From assembly GCA_018661465.1 (NCBI GenBank), contig JABJIC010000011.1, forward strand, positions 1 through 48,644: a stretch of DNA of 48,644 bases. The letters are read 5' to 3'. The position numbers and the translations under genes are program-made. The notes beneath the pieces were generated by a model that was not told the DNA's origin, made no database searches, and saw nothing but the letters and a program-made list of their open reading frames with translations. Each line of letters opens with the position of its first letter. Within the stretch, counting starts at the first letter, position 1. This DNA comes from Gammaproteobacteria bacterium. GTDB lineage: Bacteria; Pseudomonadota; Gammaproteobacteria; Pseudomonadales; Pseudohongiellaceae. Positions 24,884-33,766 of the stretch are shown here, in pieces.

Positions 24884-26245
24884 TTAGTCGTTTCCGGCCA
24901 GGGCACGATCTTCTTTATCTTTACGATCTGCAAGCATCTCATCGTAGCCATCATCATCGAGGTGAGTTACCGCGATCCAGGCGTGTGACATTTCATCACC
25001 AGTACGGCTTCCGCCAACTACCCACTGATCAGGATCAGGGTTATTGGGGTTATCCGCTGTGTTGTCGTACCACTGCTTGATCACAAGAACCGCACCAGTA
25101 GGAAGCAATGGAGCTGCATCCGGCTCGTACAGGTGGCTGTGATGCCATGTGGCACTCCAGTTAGATATCTGGCTGATCTGCTCAGTACGGCCTGTTTCTG
25201 GATAGAAAACTTCCAGAGACGCGGCATTCATTCTGAGGTGGCCATGTGGTTGGAAGCTGTCGATACGAACAGGGTGGTCGAAAGAATGGAAACCCTGAGT
25301 CATTGCGTATCCATGAGGTGGAACAATTAGCTCGCCACCTTCATAGCCATCGCGCAGACCGTAGAGTGCCAAATCCTGCTTGTAGACATTCTGGGTGTTT
25401 TCATATCCTTCTTCGTGAAACCAGACACCGATTTCAACAACGTTATCCCGGATCATTTCGCCTTCAGCTGTTGCGCCAACACCACCTGGAAACATGTGAA
25501 TGTCCCAAAGAACTGTTGAGTCAGCAGGCATTGTGCGACATACACCATCAGAAGGTACTTCACCCCATTTGCCCATGGCGTATTCTGTTAGTTGGCCATA
25601 TCTTTCCAACTCACCGAACTCATTTTCTGTGAAGACAGAAGAGTTAGCGTGGTGGACAACTGCTCTGGCATCGCCCCGAGGCTTAACTTGAACGGCTTTA
25701 ATGCAGCGATCAACATTGAGGCCAGTTGCTACATATTCCTTACTCCACATATCGTTGCCATTGGCAGGGATATCAAGAGGAGCAGAAGGAATGATCAGAT
25801 CTGGTTGGCCGAACTCTGGAGCAAAGTTCCATTCGTTGGCGTCACGCACTACAGCGGCAGGAGGGATAACATCCTGGGGACCTAGAGGTGATCCAGCGTT
25901 TACCCATGCAACGACAGTATCGATTTCTTCCTGGTCTAGTCTCCAGTCAGCCTGAAGATCCTGGATGCCAATACCGTGGTCATATGCGTAAGGAGGCATT
26001 TCTCTTTGAGCAACACGCAATTGAATCAGAGGAGCCCAAGGGCGAACCTGTTCGAAGGTGCTTAGCTGCATTGGGCCAATACCACCCTCTTGGTGACAAA
26101 CAACGCAATTCTCATTGAGAATCTTGGCCACGTGGGTGTTATAGGTAACTTCATCGTCTTGCGCCTGGGCGGTTTGCATACCAAGAGCCAGCAATACTCC
26201 GCCAGCTACGGTACTAACCTTTTTCCAACTTTGTACCTTTTTCAT
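24884..26245 (-). CDS. Cytochrome c fused to PHM/DBM-like copper monooxygenase (paralogue B)
   Basis: The 453-residue exported protein (signal peptide to about AQAQ, residue 29) has the same architecture as paralogue A, and most residues are identical by eye. The haem site is ENCVVCHQEGG. The copper motifs are VVHHANSSV (CuH pair), LWDIHMFPGG (third His), FQPHGHLRM (CuM HxH) and GDEMSHAW (CuM Met). All ligands are therefore kept in both copies, which argues that both are active. AGGAG precedes the ATG. Paralogue B differs mainly in a loop between the third His and the HxH (GYENTQNVYKQDLALYGL), a candidate determinant of substrate difference. Separate terminators suggest separate transcription of A and B. 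Confidence 0.8.
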   Translation of the reverse strand: MKKVQSWKKVSTVAGGVLLALGMQTAQAQDDEVTYNTHVAKILNENCVVCHQEGGIGPMQLSTFEQVRPWAPLIQLRVAQREMPPYAYDHGIGIQDLQADWRLDQEEIDTVVAWVNAGSPLGPQDVIPPAAVVRDANEWNFAPEFGQPDLIIPSAPLDIPANGNDMWSKEYVATGLNVDRCIKAVQVKPRGDARAVVHHANSSVFTENEFGELERYGQLTEYAMGKWGEVPSDGVCRTMPADSTVLWDIHMFPGGVGATAEGEMIRDNVVEIGVWFHEEGYENTQNVYKQDLALYGLRDGYEGGELIVPPHGYAMTQGFHSFDHPVRIDSFQPHGHLRMNAASLEVFYPETGRTEQISQISNWSATWHHSHLYEPDAAPLLPTGAVLVIKQWYDNTADNPNNPDPDQWVVGGSRTGDEMSHAWIAVTHLDDDGYDEMLADRKDKEDRALAGND

Positions 26246-26401
26246 CTGATTTTCTCCTGGATAGTGAGAGTTTTTAAGCTATTTCGTTTCAAATTTATTA
26301 TTCTAGAAAGAGATAACCTATTGTATTTAATAAGTTTTCAAAATCATTTGGCAGTAATCAGCAAAAATTCCTTAGCTGTGGAGCCCATCAAATCCATTTG
26401 C

Positions 26402-26440
26402 TCAAATTTTAGCATTAATACTGCAAATGCCAAAATTTGA
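26402..26440. repeat. AT-rich inverted repeat upstream of paralogue B
   Basis: TCAAATTTT (26402-26410) and AAAATTTGA (26432-26440) form a perfect 9-bp inverted repeat, with a further GCATT/AATGC pairing inside. It lies about 160 bases upstream of the paralogue B start and next to the end of the neighbouring minus-strand gene. It could be an operator-like site or part of a terminator. Confidence 0.4.
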
Positions 26441-26443
26441 TTC

Positions 26444-26470
26444 CCGGCTGCAACTGCCTGAAGCAGCCGG
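26444..26470 (-). terminator. Probable terminator of the secreted beta-sandwich gene
   Basis: The 8-bp stem CCGGCTGC / GCAGCCGG has an 11-base loop and lies just after the stop codon of the minus-strand gene at 26483. On that strand it is followed by AATCAAATTTTGG, only a moderate T-tract, so termination efficiency is uncertain. Confidence 0.55.
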
Positions 26471-26482
26471 TTATAGTAGCTT

Positions 26483-27424
26483 TTAGCGAACCGTTACGCG
26501 CTGGTAGACATTACTCCAGCAACACTGGTCGCCATTTGAGCTATCTGGTCCAGCATGAACGTCAACTTTAGTGCTGATAATATATTCGCCTGGCTCTGAG
26601 AAAGTCGCATATACCTTTGCGACACCAGATGGACCGGGCTGTTTAACTGCATTAACAGCAGGTTCGCGGAAGAAGCGGAAACGTCGATCAGACTCTTCGT
26701 AGGGATTTTCTTCTACAACAGTGTCTTCATGACGACTAAAAACTACTTCGCCCGGACCTTGCCACTTATTGAATTCAACACCTATATCAAGAGGCTCACC
26801 AAAACGAGGGTCACTGGCATCGCGATTTGAGCGATCAGCCACATTGACGGACATTTCCACAGCTGTGCCTGCGCTTACAGTTCCGCCAGGGTAATCCCCA
26901 GTTCCTGCATCCAGACCGGCAGCCTGACGGCCAGACTCTCCAATTCCGACTGAGGGCTGAATACCGCCCTGTGGGCGTGGAAGAATGAAATCCAATTCGT
27001 AGGCACCAGTGCCCCAACGACCAGGTACTTTCATGTCGTCTCCGTCTTCAGCAATTAGATGCCACCAGACGTCGATTTCTCTCTGATCACCTGGAACAGT
27101 AACGGCAAAGACTCCAGTTGAACGGCCAGCTGGAAAATGCGTTGGCTGCACTCCATCCCACTGGGCTGGTTCGATATAATTGTTAGGGCCTAGTGGCATG
27201 TCAACGGCTTCTTCATTTCGGTTAATCGTACCGAATGAGAAACTTACAGTGCCATCAGCGTTGGCTACCCATCCCTCAAGAACAGGGATTATTGGGAAAC
27301 CATCAGGAGCTGAAAGCGATAAAAAGCGTGGTTGCTCGCCAGGTTGTTGCGCTTGAACTGAAACGCTGAATACAACCAGCAATCCGGCAATGAGTGAAGC
27401 TAAAGGTTTAATTAGTTGTTGCAT
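26483..27424 (-). CDS. Secreted beta-sandwich protein of unknown function
   Basis: I place the start at the ATG at 27422-27424, which has GGAG upstream and begins the signal peptide MQQLIKPLASLIAGLLVVFS, cleaved near VQAQ; the 313-residue product is therefore exported. The frame extends upstream but encodes no export signal there. The mature part has an N-terminal beta-rich domain (PVLEGWVANADGTVSFSFG, PLGPNNYIEP) and a C-terminal Ig/PKD-like domain with FSEPGEYIISTKVDV. It ends in a paired-Cys motif DQCCWSNVYQRVTV. I do not recognise a catalytic site. It sits between the two tandem copper monooxygenases and a third related fusion gene, so it may be an accessory or substrate-binding partner (inference). 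Confidence 0.65.
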   Translation of the reverse strand: MQQLIKPLASLIAGLLVVFSVSVQAQQPGEQPRFLSLSAPDGFPIIPVLEGWVANADGTVSFSFGTINRNEEAVDMPLGPNNYIEPAQWDGVQPTHFPAGRSTGVFAVTVPGDQREIDVWWHLIAEDGDDMKVPGRWGTGAYELDFILPRPQGGIQPSVGIGESGRQAAGLDAGTGDYPGGTVSAGTAVEMSVNVADRSNRDASDPRFGEPLDIGVEFNKWQGPGEVVFSRHEDTVVEENPYEESDRRFRFFREPAVNAVKQPGPSGVAKVYATFSEPGEYIISTKVDVHAGPDSSNGDQCCWSNVYQRVTVR

Positions 27425-27813
27425 TGATCTTGTCTCCAAAAATCGGGCTTGTGTTGAAAGCGATATTCCGCCCCCTGTAGCACTACTACAAATAGCGCGT
27501 GACGAGTGCTTTTTATTAGTTCCAGTTGAATCTACTCGAACAGAAAGCAAGGATAAACGCCATTTTCCACTGAGTCTAGTTAAGCTCCCCAGCATAACGC
27601 AATCAATTGTAAGTAATTGTTACTTTTGTAAAGAATTGCAAATAGCTCTGGAGCCTTGGATTTCCTACTATCAGGCTGGAAACCCGTTATACTCTGCGCT
27701 GTTTGTTATGGATGATGATAATCCTCCAGCTTTAAATTCTTCTAACGTTCATGGATCAATAGAGATTACTATTCATCGAAATAGATAATAGCCTGCCCGG
27801 GTTTCAGATAATT
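27425..27813. promoter_or_regulatory. Divergent intergenic region of the copper oxidase locus
   Basis: About 390 bases separate the start of the secreted beta-sandwich gene (minus) from that of the redoxin-cytochrome-copper protein (plus). It must hold both promoters. An AT-rich stretch near 27600-27645 with repeated GTAA/TTGT motifs (AATTGTAAGTAATTGTTAC) is the best candidate control region. I see no gene and no clear operator. Confidence 0.4.
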
Positions 27814-29520
27814 ATGAGCAGTAAAACTCTTGCAGCCTTTTTCCTGGTTGCTTCTTTTTGGTCAGTATCTTCTTTCGCCGCACTGGACAGGGTTGGGGAT
27901 TTTGCCTTGCTTGATAATCGTGGCGAATTCCACCAACTGAGCCGTTACCTGCATCGAGATGCATTGGCAATAATGTCCTATTCGAAAGACTGCTCAACAA
28001 TGGAAGCCAGTGTTGCCGAGTTTCAGTCCCTTCGTTCCCAATTCGAGGCGCAAGGGGTTGAGTTTCTGTTGATTGACTCTCTTGGATTGAATCGCAGCAA
28101 CCTTAATTCCTTGGATATGGATTTGCCAGTACTCGAAGACGGTGGCCAATTAATATCCGAATCTCTGGGAATTGTTCAGGCGGGTGATGTTCTGGTTTTG
28201 AATCCGCAGCGATTGAACCTGTTCTATAGAGGTCAATTGAGTTCGGAACTGGGCAGTACGCTTTCTCAAATCCTGGAGGATGGAGTTAGCGACACGGTGG
28301 AATTTGACTCAGCCTCTCCTGTGGATTCAAGCTGCGCTATCGAATATGCCGCTAAAGAATTGCATGAGATATCTCCACCGGATTACGCGACAGACGTTGC
28401 GCCTATTATTGTAAAGACATGCACCGAATGTCATCGACAGGGTGGAGTGGGACCTTTTGCGTTGGACAGTTACATCATGCTTCTTGGTTGGTCTCCAATG
28501 ATCAGAGAAGTAATGCTGAACAAGCGAATGCCGCCGACGCAGGTGGACCCCTACATTGGTCATTCAGAGAGTGCGCGCTACCTTGATCCGATAGACATAC
28601 AGACGGTAGTTCATTGGATTGATAATGGTGCACCCAGAGGGGATGGGGAAATAGATCCTCTCGAAGCATTAGAAATCGCAGAAGCTCAACCCTGGCTGTT
28701 TGGTGAGCCAGACTATATCGTCACCGGCCCAGAAAATTCCATAGCGGCTACCGGTGTGATGGACTATATCTACGACGACGTCGATCTGCCCTTCTCTGAA
28801 GACAAATGGCTTAGAGCTGTTCAGTACCGGGCGGGGGATGCCTCTGTTCTCCATCACTTGATGACATTTGTCACTGCCCCTGAAGAGGATTTCTGGGGTG
28901 AGGAGCGAAGCGAAGATTCTGTAAATCGACGTTTTGTAGAGGGCTATGCGCCAGGCAAAGAGAATGCAGTGGAATTTGAATCAGGAACGGGCGTCCTAAT
29001 TCCTCAAGGCCATAAATTGTCAATGCAGTTCCACTATGTCACCAATGGTCAGGCAACAGTAGATGCAACCGAGCTCGGTTTGTATTTCAGTGACCAACAA
29101 AATTTAAGAGAAATGCGAGTTCAGGCGGTATCTTCCAGATTCCTGCTACCTGCAAATGAGCCCAACCACGAAATGTTTGCCGAGCATTTTTTTGAGAATG
29201 AAGTAGTGCTTACTGGCGTGCGTGCGCGGATGAACTATCGCGGAAAGAAAATGAAATTCGCCGTTAAGTATGCTGACGGAACCACCAGTGATATTTTTAG
29301 TGTTCCAGCCTACAACTATGGTTGGCAACCCCATTATTTATTCGAGGAGGGTATGCGACTCCCGGAAGGATCTACCGTGCAGGTGATCGGAGCCTTTGAT
29401 AATTCAATATCCAATCCTTCTAATCCTGATCCTGACAAAATTGTGGAGTTTGGACTGAATAGCTGGGAAGAAATGTTTAGCGGATATTTTTCTTTCTACA
29501 ACCCAGCGGTTAATGAATAA
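27814..29520 (+). CDS. Redoxin - cytochrome c - copper monooxygenase-like fusion lacking the CuM HxH
   Basis: The 568-residue exported protein (signal peptide to about residue 22) has three parts. A thioredoxin-fold redoxin domain (25-150) has a single Cys60 in SKDCSTME. A c-haem domain carries CTECH (203-207) and RMPP (Met239). A PHM/DBM-like region follows (about 300-560). The CuH pair is kept, LHHLM (347-348), with a further His407 in MQFHYVTN, and a Met in WEEMFSG (554) matches the CuM Met. The expected PHMH before YRGK reads ARMN (471-474), so both CuM His are replaced. The protein may have lost oxygenase activity or use one copper for electron transfer. It is divergent from the secreted beta-sandwich gene. 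Confidence 0.75.
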   Translation: MSSKTLAAFFLVASFWSVSSFAALDRVGDFALLDNRGEFHQLSRYLHRDALAIMSYSKDCSTMEASVAEFQSLRSQFEAQGVEFLLIDSLGLNRSNLNSLDMDLPVLEDGGQLISESLGIVQAGDVLVLNPQRLNLFYRGQLSSELGSTLSQILEDGVSDTVEFDSASPVDSSCAIEYAAKELHEISPPDYATDVAPIIVKTCTECHRQGGVGPFALDSYIMLLGWSPMIREVMLNKRMPPTQVDPYIGHSESARYLDPIDIQTVVHWIDNGAPRGDGEIDPLEALEIAEAQPWLFGEPDYIVTGPENSIAATGVMDYIYDDVDLPFSEDKWLRAVQYRAGDASVLHHLMTFVTAPEEDFWGEERSEDSVNRRFVEGYAPGKENAVEFESGTGVLIPQGHKLSMQFHYVTNGQATVDATELGLYFSDQQNLREMRVQAVSSRFLLPANEPNHEMFAEHFFENEVVLTGVRARMNYRGKKMKFAVKYADGTTSDIFSVPAYNYGWQPHYLFEEGMRLPEGSTVQVIGAFDNSISNPSNPDPDKIVEFGLNSWEEMFSGYFSFYNPAVNE

Positions 29521-29574
29521 AGTGGCTAGTAGATGGTACTAGCAATCGATTCGGTGTCGAACACTGAAAGAAGG

Positions 29575-30843
29575 TCAGCTAAGTAGAATAGACAGGGTCT
29601 GGCCCAATAAGAAAAGTATACAGATTAGAAAACCAAAAAAGGGAATAGCGATATTCACCTGATAAAAATCATCTACCTCTGTTGTTAATGGCCCATCTCC
29701 TTCTTCATCTTGCTCTCCCTTTCCTAGTTTAATTCTCAGCAGTGCCGCGTTCACCAGACTGAAGACTATCAATAATAAATAAGTTGTTGTGTTAGCCAAA
29801 GTATCGATTGGCAGAGCCAGTGCGGTTAACAATATTATGAAACTGACAATCAAAGTTGCATTAATCGGGGTGCGGGTTTTGCTGTTCACTTTTCCTATAG
29901 AGGCAGGCAGCCAATTCTGTTGCGACAGCCCATAGCATACTCGTGAACCCATAATGATCTGAATCAGAGCGCCATTGATTACTGCAAATAGGCTTACCAA
30001 TGAAATAAGCCATGGGTTGGTGCCGGTTATAGATTCATAAATAGTTGCCAGGGGCGCATCGGATTGGCTTAGTTGGGCTGGAGATAAAACAAGCAGAGAG
30101 CTTATGGCAACCAAGATGTAGAGAACAGTCGCCACAGCCAGAGCCAGCAATATAGCAATAGGCATATTGCGGCGAGGGTCTTTGACCTCTTCTGCGACAT
30201 TAACCATGTCTTCAAATCCTACATAGGCATAAAACGCCAGAAAGGCTCCGCTGAATAGGCCTCCTAGGGAGGCCGATGATAAATTGGGGCCTTCTTCACT
30301 AAGTCTTGATGGTAGTTGTTCCCATGCAGGAGCCGCTACCCATAGAATCAGCAGCAGCCCTCCAATTTCCAACAAGGTAAAGAGCGCAGCTGCCAGAACA
30401 GATTCTGAAATTCCCCAAATAGCAATGAGAGCCAGTAGGCAAAGCAGAGCGCAAATGACTGCCCAGTCAGGGAGTTGTATAAAGACATCAAGGTAGCCGA
30501 CAAAGCCTTTTGCAATTGTGGCGGATGAAACTATTCCCGTTGCAACAATCAATAGACCTACGGTCAGCGAAAGCTGTCTGATTCCAAATCCTTTCTGTAT
30601 GTAGACAGCCTCTCCTGCACTCAATGGGTAACGGGAAGAGAGTTCAGCGAAAGAAAAAGCGGTGATCCCCGCGATTAGTGATGCCAGGAAAAAGGAAAGC
30701 GGGGCAAGATTACCTGCTTCTCCCGCAACCTTGCCGATTAACACATAGACTCCAGCTCCGAGAATATTTCCAAGGCCATAGAGACATATCAGCGGAAGTG
30801 AAATGCTGCGCTTTAATGTGTTTTGTTTTGATAAGGCTTCCAT
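29575..30843 (-). CDS. APC-superfamily amino-acid permease
   Basis: The 422-residue protein has about eleven to twelve hydrophobic segments. The N-terminal substrate-binding helix, LYGLGNILGAGVYVLIG, carries the conserved G[S/A]G-type break of APC transporters. EVKDPRRNMPIA after TM6 is a family hallmark, and FEDMVNVAEEV precedes it. It probably imports an amino acid or amine with a proton across the inner membrane. The specificity is unknown. It is convergent with the redoxin-copper fusion gene and no clear terminator lies in the 54 bases between them. The ribosome-binding site is weak. Confidence 0.9.
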   Translation of the reverse strand: MEALSKQNTLKRSISLPLICLYGLGNILGAGVYVLIGKVAGEAGNLAPLSFFLASLIAGITAFSFAELSSRYPLSAGEAVYIQKGFGIRQLSLTVGLLIVATGIVSSATIAKGFVGYLDVFIQLPDWAVICALLCLLALIAIWGISESVLAAALFTLLEIGGLLLILWVAAPAWEQLPSRLSEEGPNLSSASLGGLFSGAFLAFYAYVGFEDMVNVAEEVKDPRRNMPIAILLALAVATVLYILVAISSLLVLSPAQLSQSDAPLATIYESITGTNPWLISLVSLFAVINGALIQIIMGSRVCYGLSQQNWLPASIGKVNSKTRTPINATLIVSFIILLTALALPIDTLANTTTYLLLIVFSLVNAALLRIKLGKGEQDEEGDGPLTTEVDDFYQVNIAIPFFGFLICILFLLGQTLSILLS

Positions 30844-30966
30844 GGATTCATCCAGGCATGATCAAAAGCGAGATTGCTATGTCGTCAGCCTTCTTATACT
30901 GTAGCTGCGCAGCACGATGGGGGATTTGATTCACTTCAAAGATCTCTTAAGAATGTGTTTTTTGCT

Positions 30967-31033
30967 GCTGGTTTCAACCATTGGTTTCAAATACAGCTTA
31001 CAACTACTGATTTCAACTACTGATTTCAACTAC
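30967..31033. repeat. Short direct repeats (GATTTCAAC type) upstream of the MFS gene
   Basis: CAACTACTGATTT is repeated at 31001-31013 and 31014-31026, with a partial third copy to 31033. Related GGTTTCAA units occur just before, near 30970 and 30983. The array lies 65-130 bases upstream of the MFS transporter start, between divergent genes, and could be a set of operator sites or a slippage expansion. Confidence 0.5.
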
Positions 31034-31097
31034 AGACTCTAACATTAGAAAGCTGGAACGATTCCAATAATATTGTGTGTGCTATCAGGAAAGCGTG

Positions 31098-32348
31098 ATG
31101 ACCGAGACTGACAATAGTCAGATGTACTATGGCTGGAAGATAGTAATCGCCATAATGTCGTTGCTTACCTTTACCAGCGGGCTCAGTTTCTATAATCATT
31201 CAATTTATCTCAATTCCCTCGCCGAAAATCCAGCATTCACAGTACAGTCTGCATCCTTTGCTGTTTCACTCTTTTTTCTCACCGGCGGAGTGGCCGGTCT
31301 GTGGGTGGCAAAATGGGTTCAGGAATACGACGTCAGAATCTGTATTAGCTGCGGGGCAATTCTTTCAGGTCTGTCTCTGGCATCACTTTCTCAGGTAAAC
31401 ACTGAGTGGCAACTCTATTTTGTTTACAGCTTATTTGGAGTTGGTTTTTCTGCTTCGTCATTGATTCCTGCTACAACGCTGGTTACACGCTGGTTTCAGA
31501 AACGCCGAGCAATGGCGCTATCAATAGCTTCGACCGGTCTTTCTCTCGGTGGAGTCTTGTTGACTCCTTTTTGTGTGATTCTGGTAGAGAGACTCTCCTT
31601 CGAGACAGCTGCCCCCATAATGGGTGCTATGTATTTGCTGGTCTTACCTATAGCGTGGATTTGGCTGCGTTCCAGTCCTGAAGATTTGGGTCTGGCTATA
31701 GACGGTGAAAAGAAAGAAGAGATTGCTAGCCTGGAAAGTGAGGCTGGCTCTCACCGAGAGCATTCTACGGTCGATGGAATGACATTTGCTGAGGCTAGAC
31801 AGGGCAGATTCTTCTGGGGAGTTAGTCTTGCCTATATATTTCTAATGTTGGCTCAAGTGGGTGGAATCTCTCATCAATACGGGCTGGCGCGAGAGCTGTT
31901 GACCGATTCTCAAACGGCGATGGCGGTGGCTATTCTTCCCGTCGCAAGTATATTTGGCCGTTTACTCGGAGGCTGGGTAGTGGATCAATTCTCCATTCGC
32001 TTATTCAGCATTTTCATGATGTGCCTACAGGCCCTTTCCCTCAGTCTTCTTGCAATGGGTGTGAGTATCTGGACACTTTGCATTGGCTTGGCTCTGTTTG
32101 GTATGACCGTGGGCAATTTGTTGATGCTTCAGCCGCTGATTATCGCTGATGCCTTTGGCCTAAGAGAGTATCCGCGCATTTTCTCAATAGCTAACTTGAT
32201 GTCGTCCTGGGGCACTGCAACTGGGCCCGCCTTGCTTGGTCTGGTTTATGGTCTTAATACAAATCTTTATAGTCTGCCCTATTTTGTTGCCGCCGCTGCC
32301 GGCGTGGTGGGCTTGCTGTTATTTCTCGCTGGAGGAAAAATGAAATGA
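31098..32348 (+). CDS. MFS transporter, monocarboxylate/OFA-like
   Basis: The product has about 416 residues with twelve predicted transmembrane helices. YYGWKIVIAIMSLLTF at the N-terminus and TRWFQKRRAMALSIASTG after TM4 are typical of the oxalate/formate antiporter and monocarboxylate branch. A central hydrophilic loop (about 200-225) separates the halves. It likely moves an organic acid anion across the inner membrane. I start at the ATG at 31098 with AGGAAA upstream, instead of the GTG seven codons earlier. Its stop overlaps the start of the next gene (ATGA), indicating translational coupling to the serine hydrolase, whose product may generate or consume the transported compound. Confidence 0.88.
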   Translation: MTETDNSQMYYGWKIVIAIMSLLTFTSGLSFYNHSIYLNSLAENPAFTVQSASFAVSLFFLTGGVAGLWVAKWVQEYDVRICISCGAILSGLSLASLSQVNTEWQLYFVYSLFGVGFSASSLIPATTLVTRWFQKRRAMALSIASTGLSLGGVLLTPFCVILVERLSFETAAPIMGAMYLLVLPIAWIWLRSSPEDLGLAIDGEKKEEIASLESEAGSHREHSTVDGMTFAEARQGRFFWGVSLAYIFLMLAQVGGISHQYGLARELLTDSQTAMAVAILPVASIFGRLLGGWVVDQFSIRLFSIFMMCLQALSLSLLAMGVSIWTLCIGLALFGMTVGNLLMLQPLIIADAFGLREYPRIFSIANLMSSWGTATGPALLGLVYGLNTNLYSLPYFVAAAAGVVGLLLFLAGGKMK

Positions 32349-33694
32349 TTAAGAAAGCTTTAATTGTAGTTTTTCTGTTATTTGCAGGCTTAATAATATT
32401 GGCTTCCATGATGGGCTTCTCTCCGGGCTACATCGTCAGCGCTCCTGGCGTGGCAACGGGGATAGGCTCAAAACTTTTATGTTCTTCTCGATATGTGTCC
32501 GATTTTTCGCAGCAGCAGGCTTTCGATGATTTAGTCCAATACTCTTCAATTCTTGATCAATTAAATATTGAATATGATGACGAGCAGCAATCCGTTACAA
32601 CATCGTTGTTTGGTCTCAGCAAGAAGACAGCTAGCTATATTCCTGAACTTGGGTGCGCCGTTGACTATAGTGGATTTGAGCAAAGGAAAAATCTGTTGGT
32701 TGAAGCGCCTGAGTCAAGTTCTCAACCGTGGCCGCTAGGGGGTGATGTTGGAAATCCAGATCCGATAGTAAAGGCCTTGTTAGAGGAGATAATAAGCAGG
32801 GACAATAATTCAGGACTGAATACTCGGGCTCTTTTAGTGGTGCGCCAGGGTCAGGTAATTGCCGAGGCATACGACCAGGGAGCCGATGCTGATACACCAC
32901 TGCTTGGGTGGTCGATGGCAAAGAGTGTGATATCCACTATGTTGGGGAATTTGGAATACAGAGGATTGCTAAATATCGACAACCCACCCGGTTTTAGCCG
33001 CTGGGAAGGTGACGGGCGTGCTCAAGTAAAAATAGAAGACATGTTGACGATGAGTGATGGTCTGGCATTTTCGGAGGAGTACAACCCTGGTGACGACGCC
33101 ACCGCGATGCTTTTCACGGCACCTTCTTCGTCTGACTATGTCATGAATATGGAGTTGGCAGCTCGGCCCGGTACTGTCTTTAATTATAGTTCCGGAACCG
33201 CAAATCTTCTTTCGAGAGTTTTTGTTGATTCTTTTGCCGACCCGCAGGAAGCATACAGTGACTATATGGAAAATATTCACAGGGTGCTGGGTTTTCAGAA
33301 TGCGGTTTTCGAAACGGATGCCAGTGGAGTTTTCGTTGGCAGTTCCTATCTTTATGCTTCGGCAAGAGATTGGGCAAGGCTCGGTCAGTTAATGCTGAAT
33401 AATGGAATGATAAATGGGCAGCGAGTGTCCAGAGAAGATTGGGTGCAACGCTCAACGACGCCGAACAAAACAGAAAATGAAAAGGCATACGGCTTTCTGT
33501 GGTGGTTAAATCAGGGAGATGCAAATCTTCGTTGGCCCGATCTACCAGAAGATACCTTTATGGCAAATGGTAATCGACAGCAAATGCTGGCGGTAGTGCC
33601 ATCAGCCGATGTGATTATTGTTCGACTCGGTTGGACGGCAGGATCTTATCCAACAAATAGTCAGTTTGCTGAAATTCTGGAATCCCTAGATTAG
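32345..33694 (+). CDS. Membrane-anchored serine hydrolase, beta-lactamase fold
   Basis: The 449-residue protein has one N-terminal hydrophobic segment (MIKKALIVVFLLFAGLIILA) that could be a signal anchor. The catalytic domain starts near residue 150. Active-site boxes are S190-M-A-K193 and Y281-S-S283, consistent with PF00144-type hydrolases of the 6-aminohexanoate-dimer hydrolase/esterase kind; WSMAKS is typical of these. Its start codon overlaps the MFS stop as ATGA with GGAGG upstream in the MFS gene, so the two are coupled. The catalytic part should face the periplasm. The substrate is unknown. Confidence 0.85.
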   Translation: MIKKALIVVFLLFAGLIILASMMGFSPGYIVSAPGVATGIGSKLLCSSRYVSDFSQQQAFDDLVQYSSILDQLNIEYDDEQQSVTTSLFGLSKKTASYIPELGCAVDYSGFEQRKNLLVEAPESSSQPWPLGGDVGNPDPIVKALLEEIISRDNNSGLNTRALLVVRQGQVIAEAYDQGADADTPLLGWSMAKSVISTMLGNLEYRGLLNIDNPPGFSRWEGDGRAQVKIEDMLTMSDGLAFSEEYNPGDDATAMLFTAPSSSDYVMNMELAARPGTVFNYSSGTANLLSRVFVDSFADPQEAYSDYMENIHRVLGFQNAVFETDASGVFVGSSYLYASARDWARLGQLMLNNGMINGQRVSREDWVQRSTTPNKTENEKAYGFLWWLNQGDANLRWPDLPEDTFMANGNRQQMLAVVPSADVIIVRLGWTAGSYPTNSQFAEILESLD

Positions 33695-33766
33695 ACTCTG
33701 CGGATTGTGATGTGATTGTCCGCGAACAGTCTATCTGCACTATTTATCTAAGCTGTCTATTTTTAA

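Noticed and set aside
27425..27595. A longer N-terminus for the secreted beta-sandwich protein starting at 27595
   Set aside because: The extra 57 residues contain no export signal and are Ser/Arg-rich non-conserved sequence, while the ATG at 27424 has a ribosome-binding site and begins a signal peptide.
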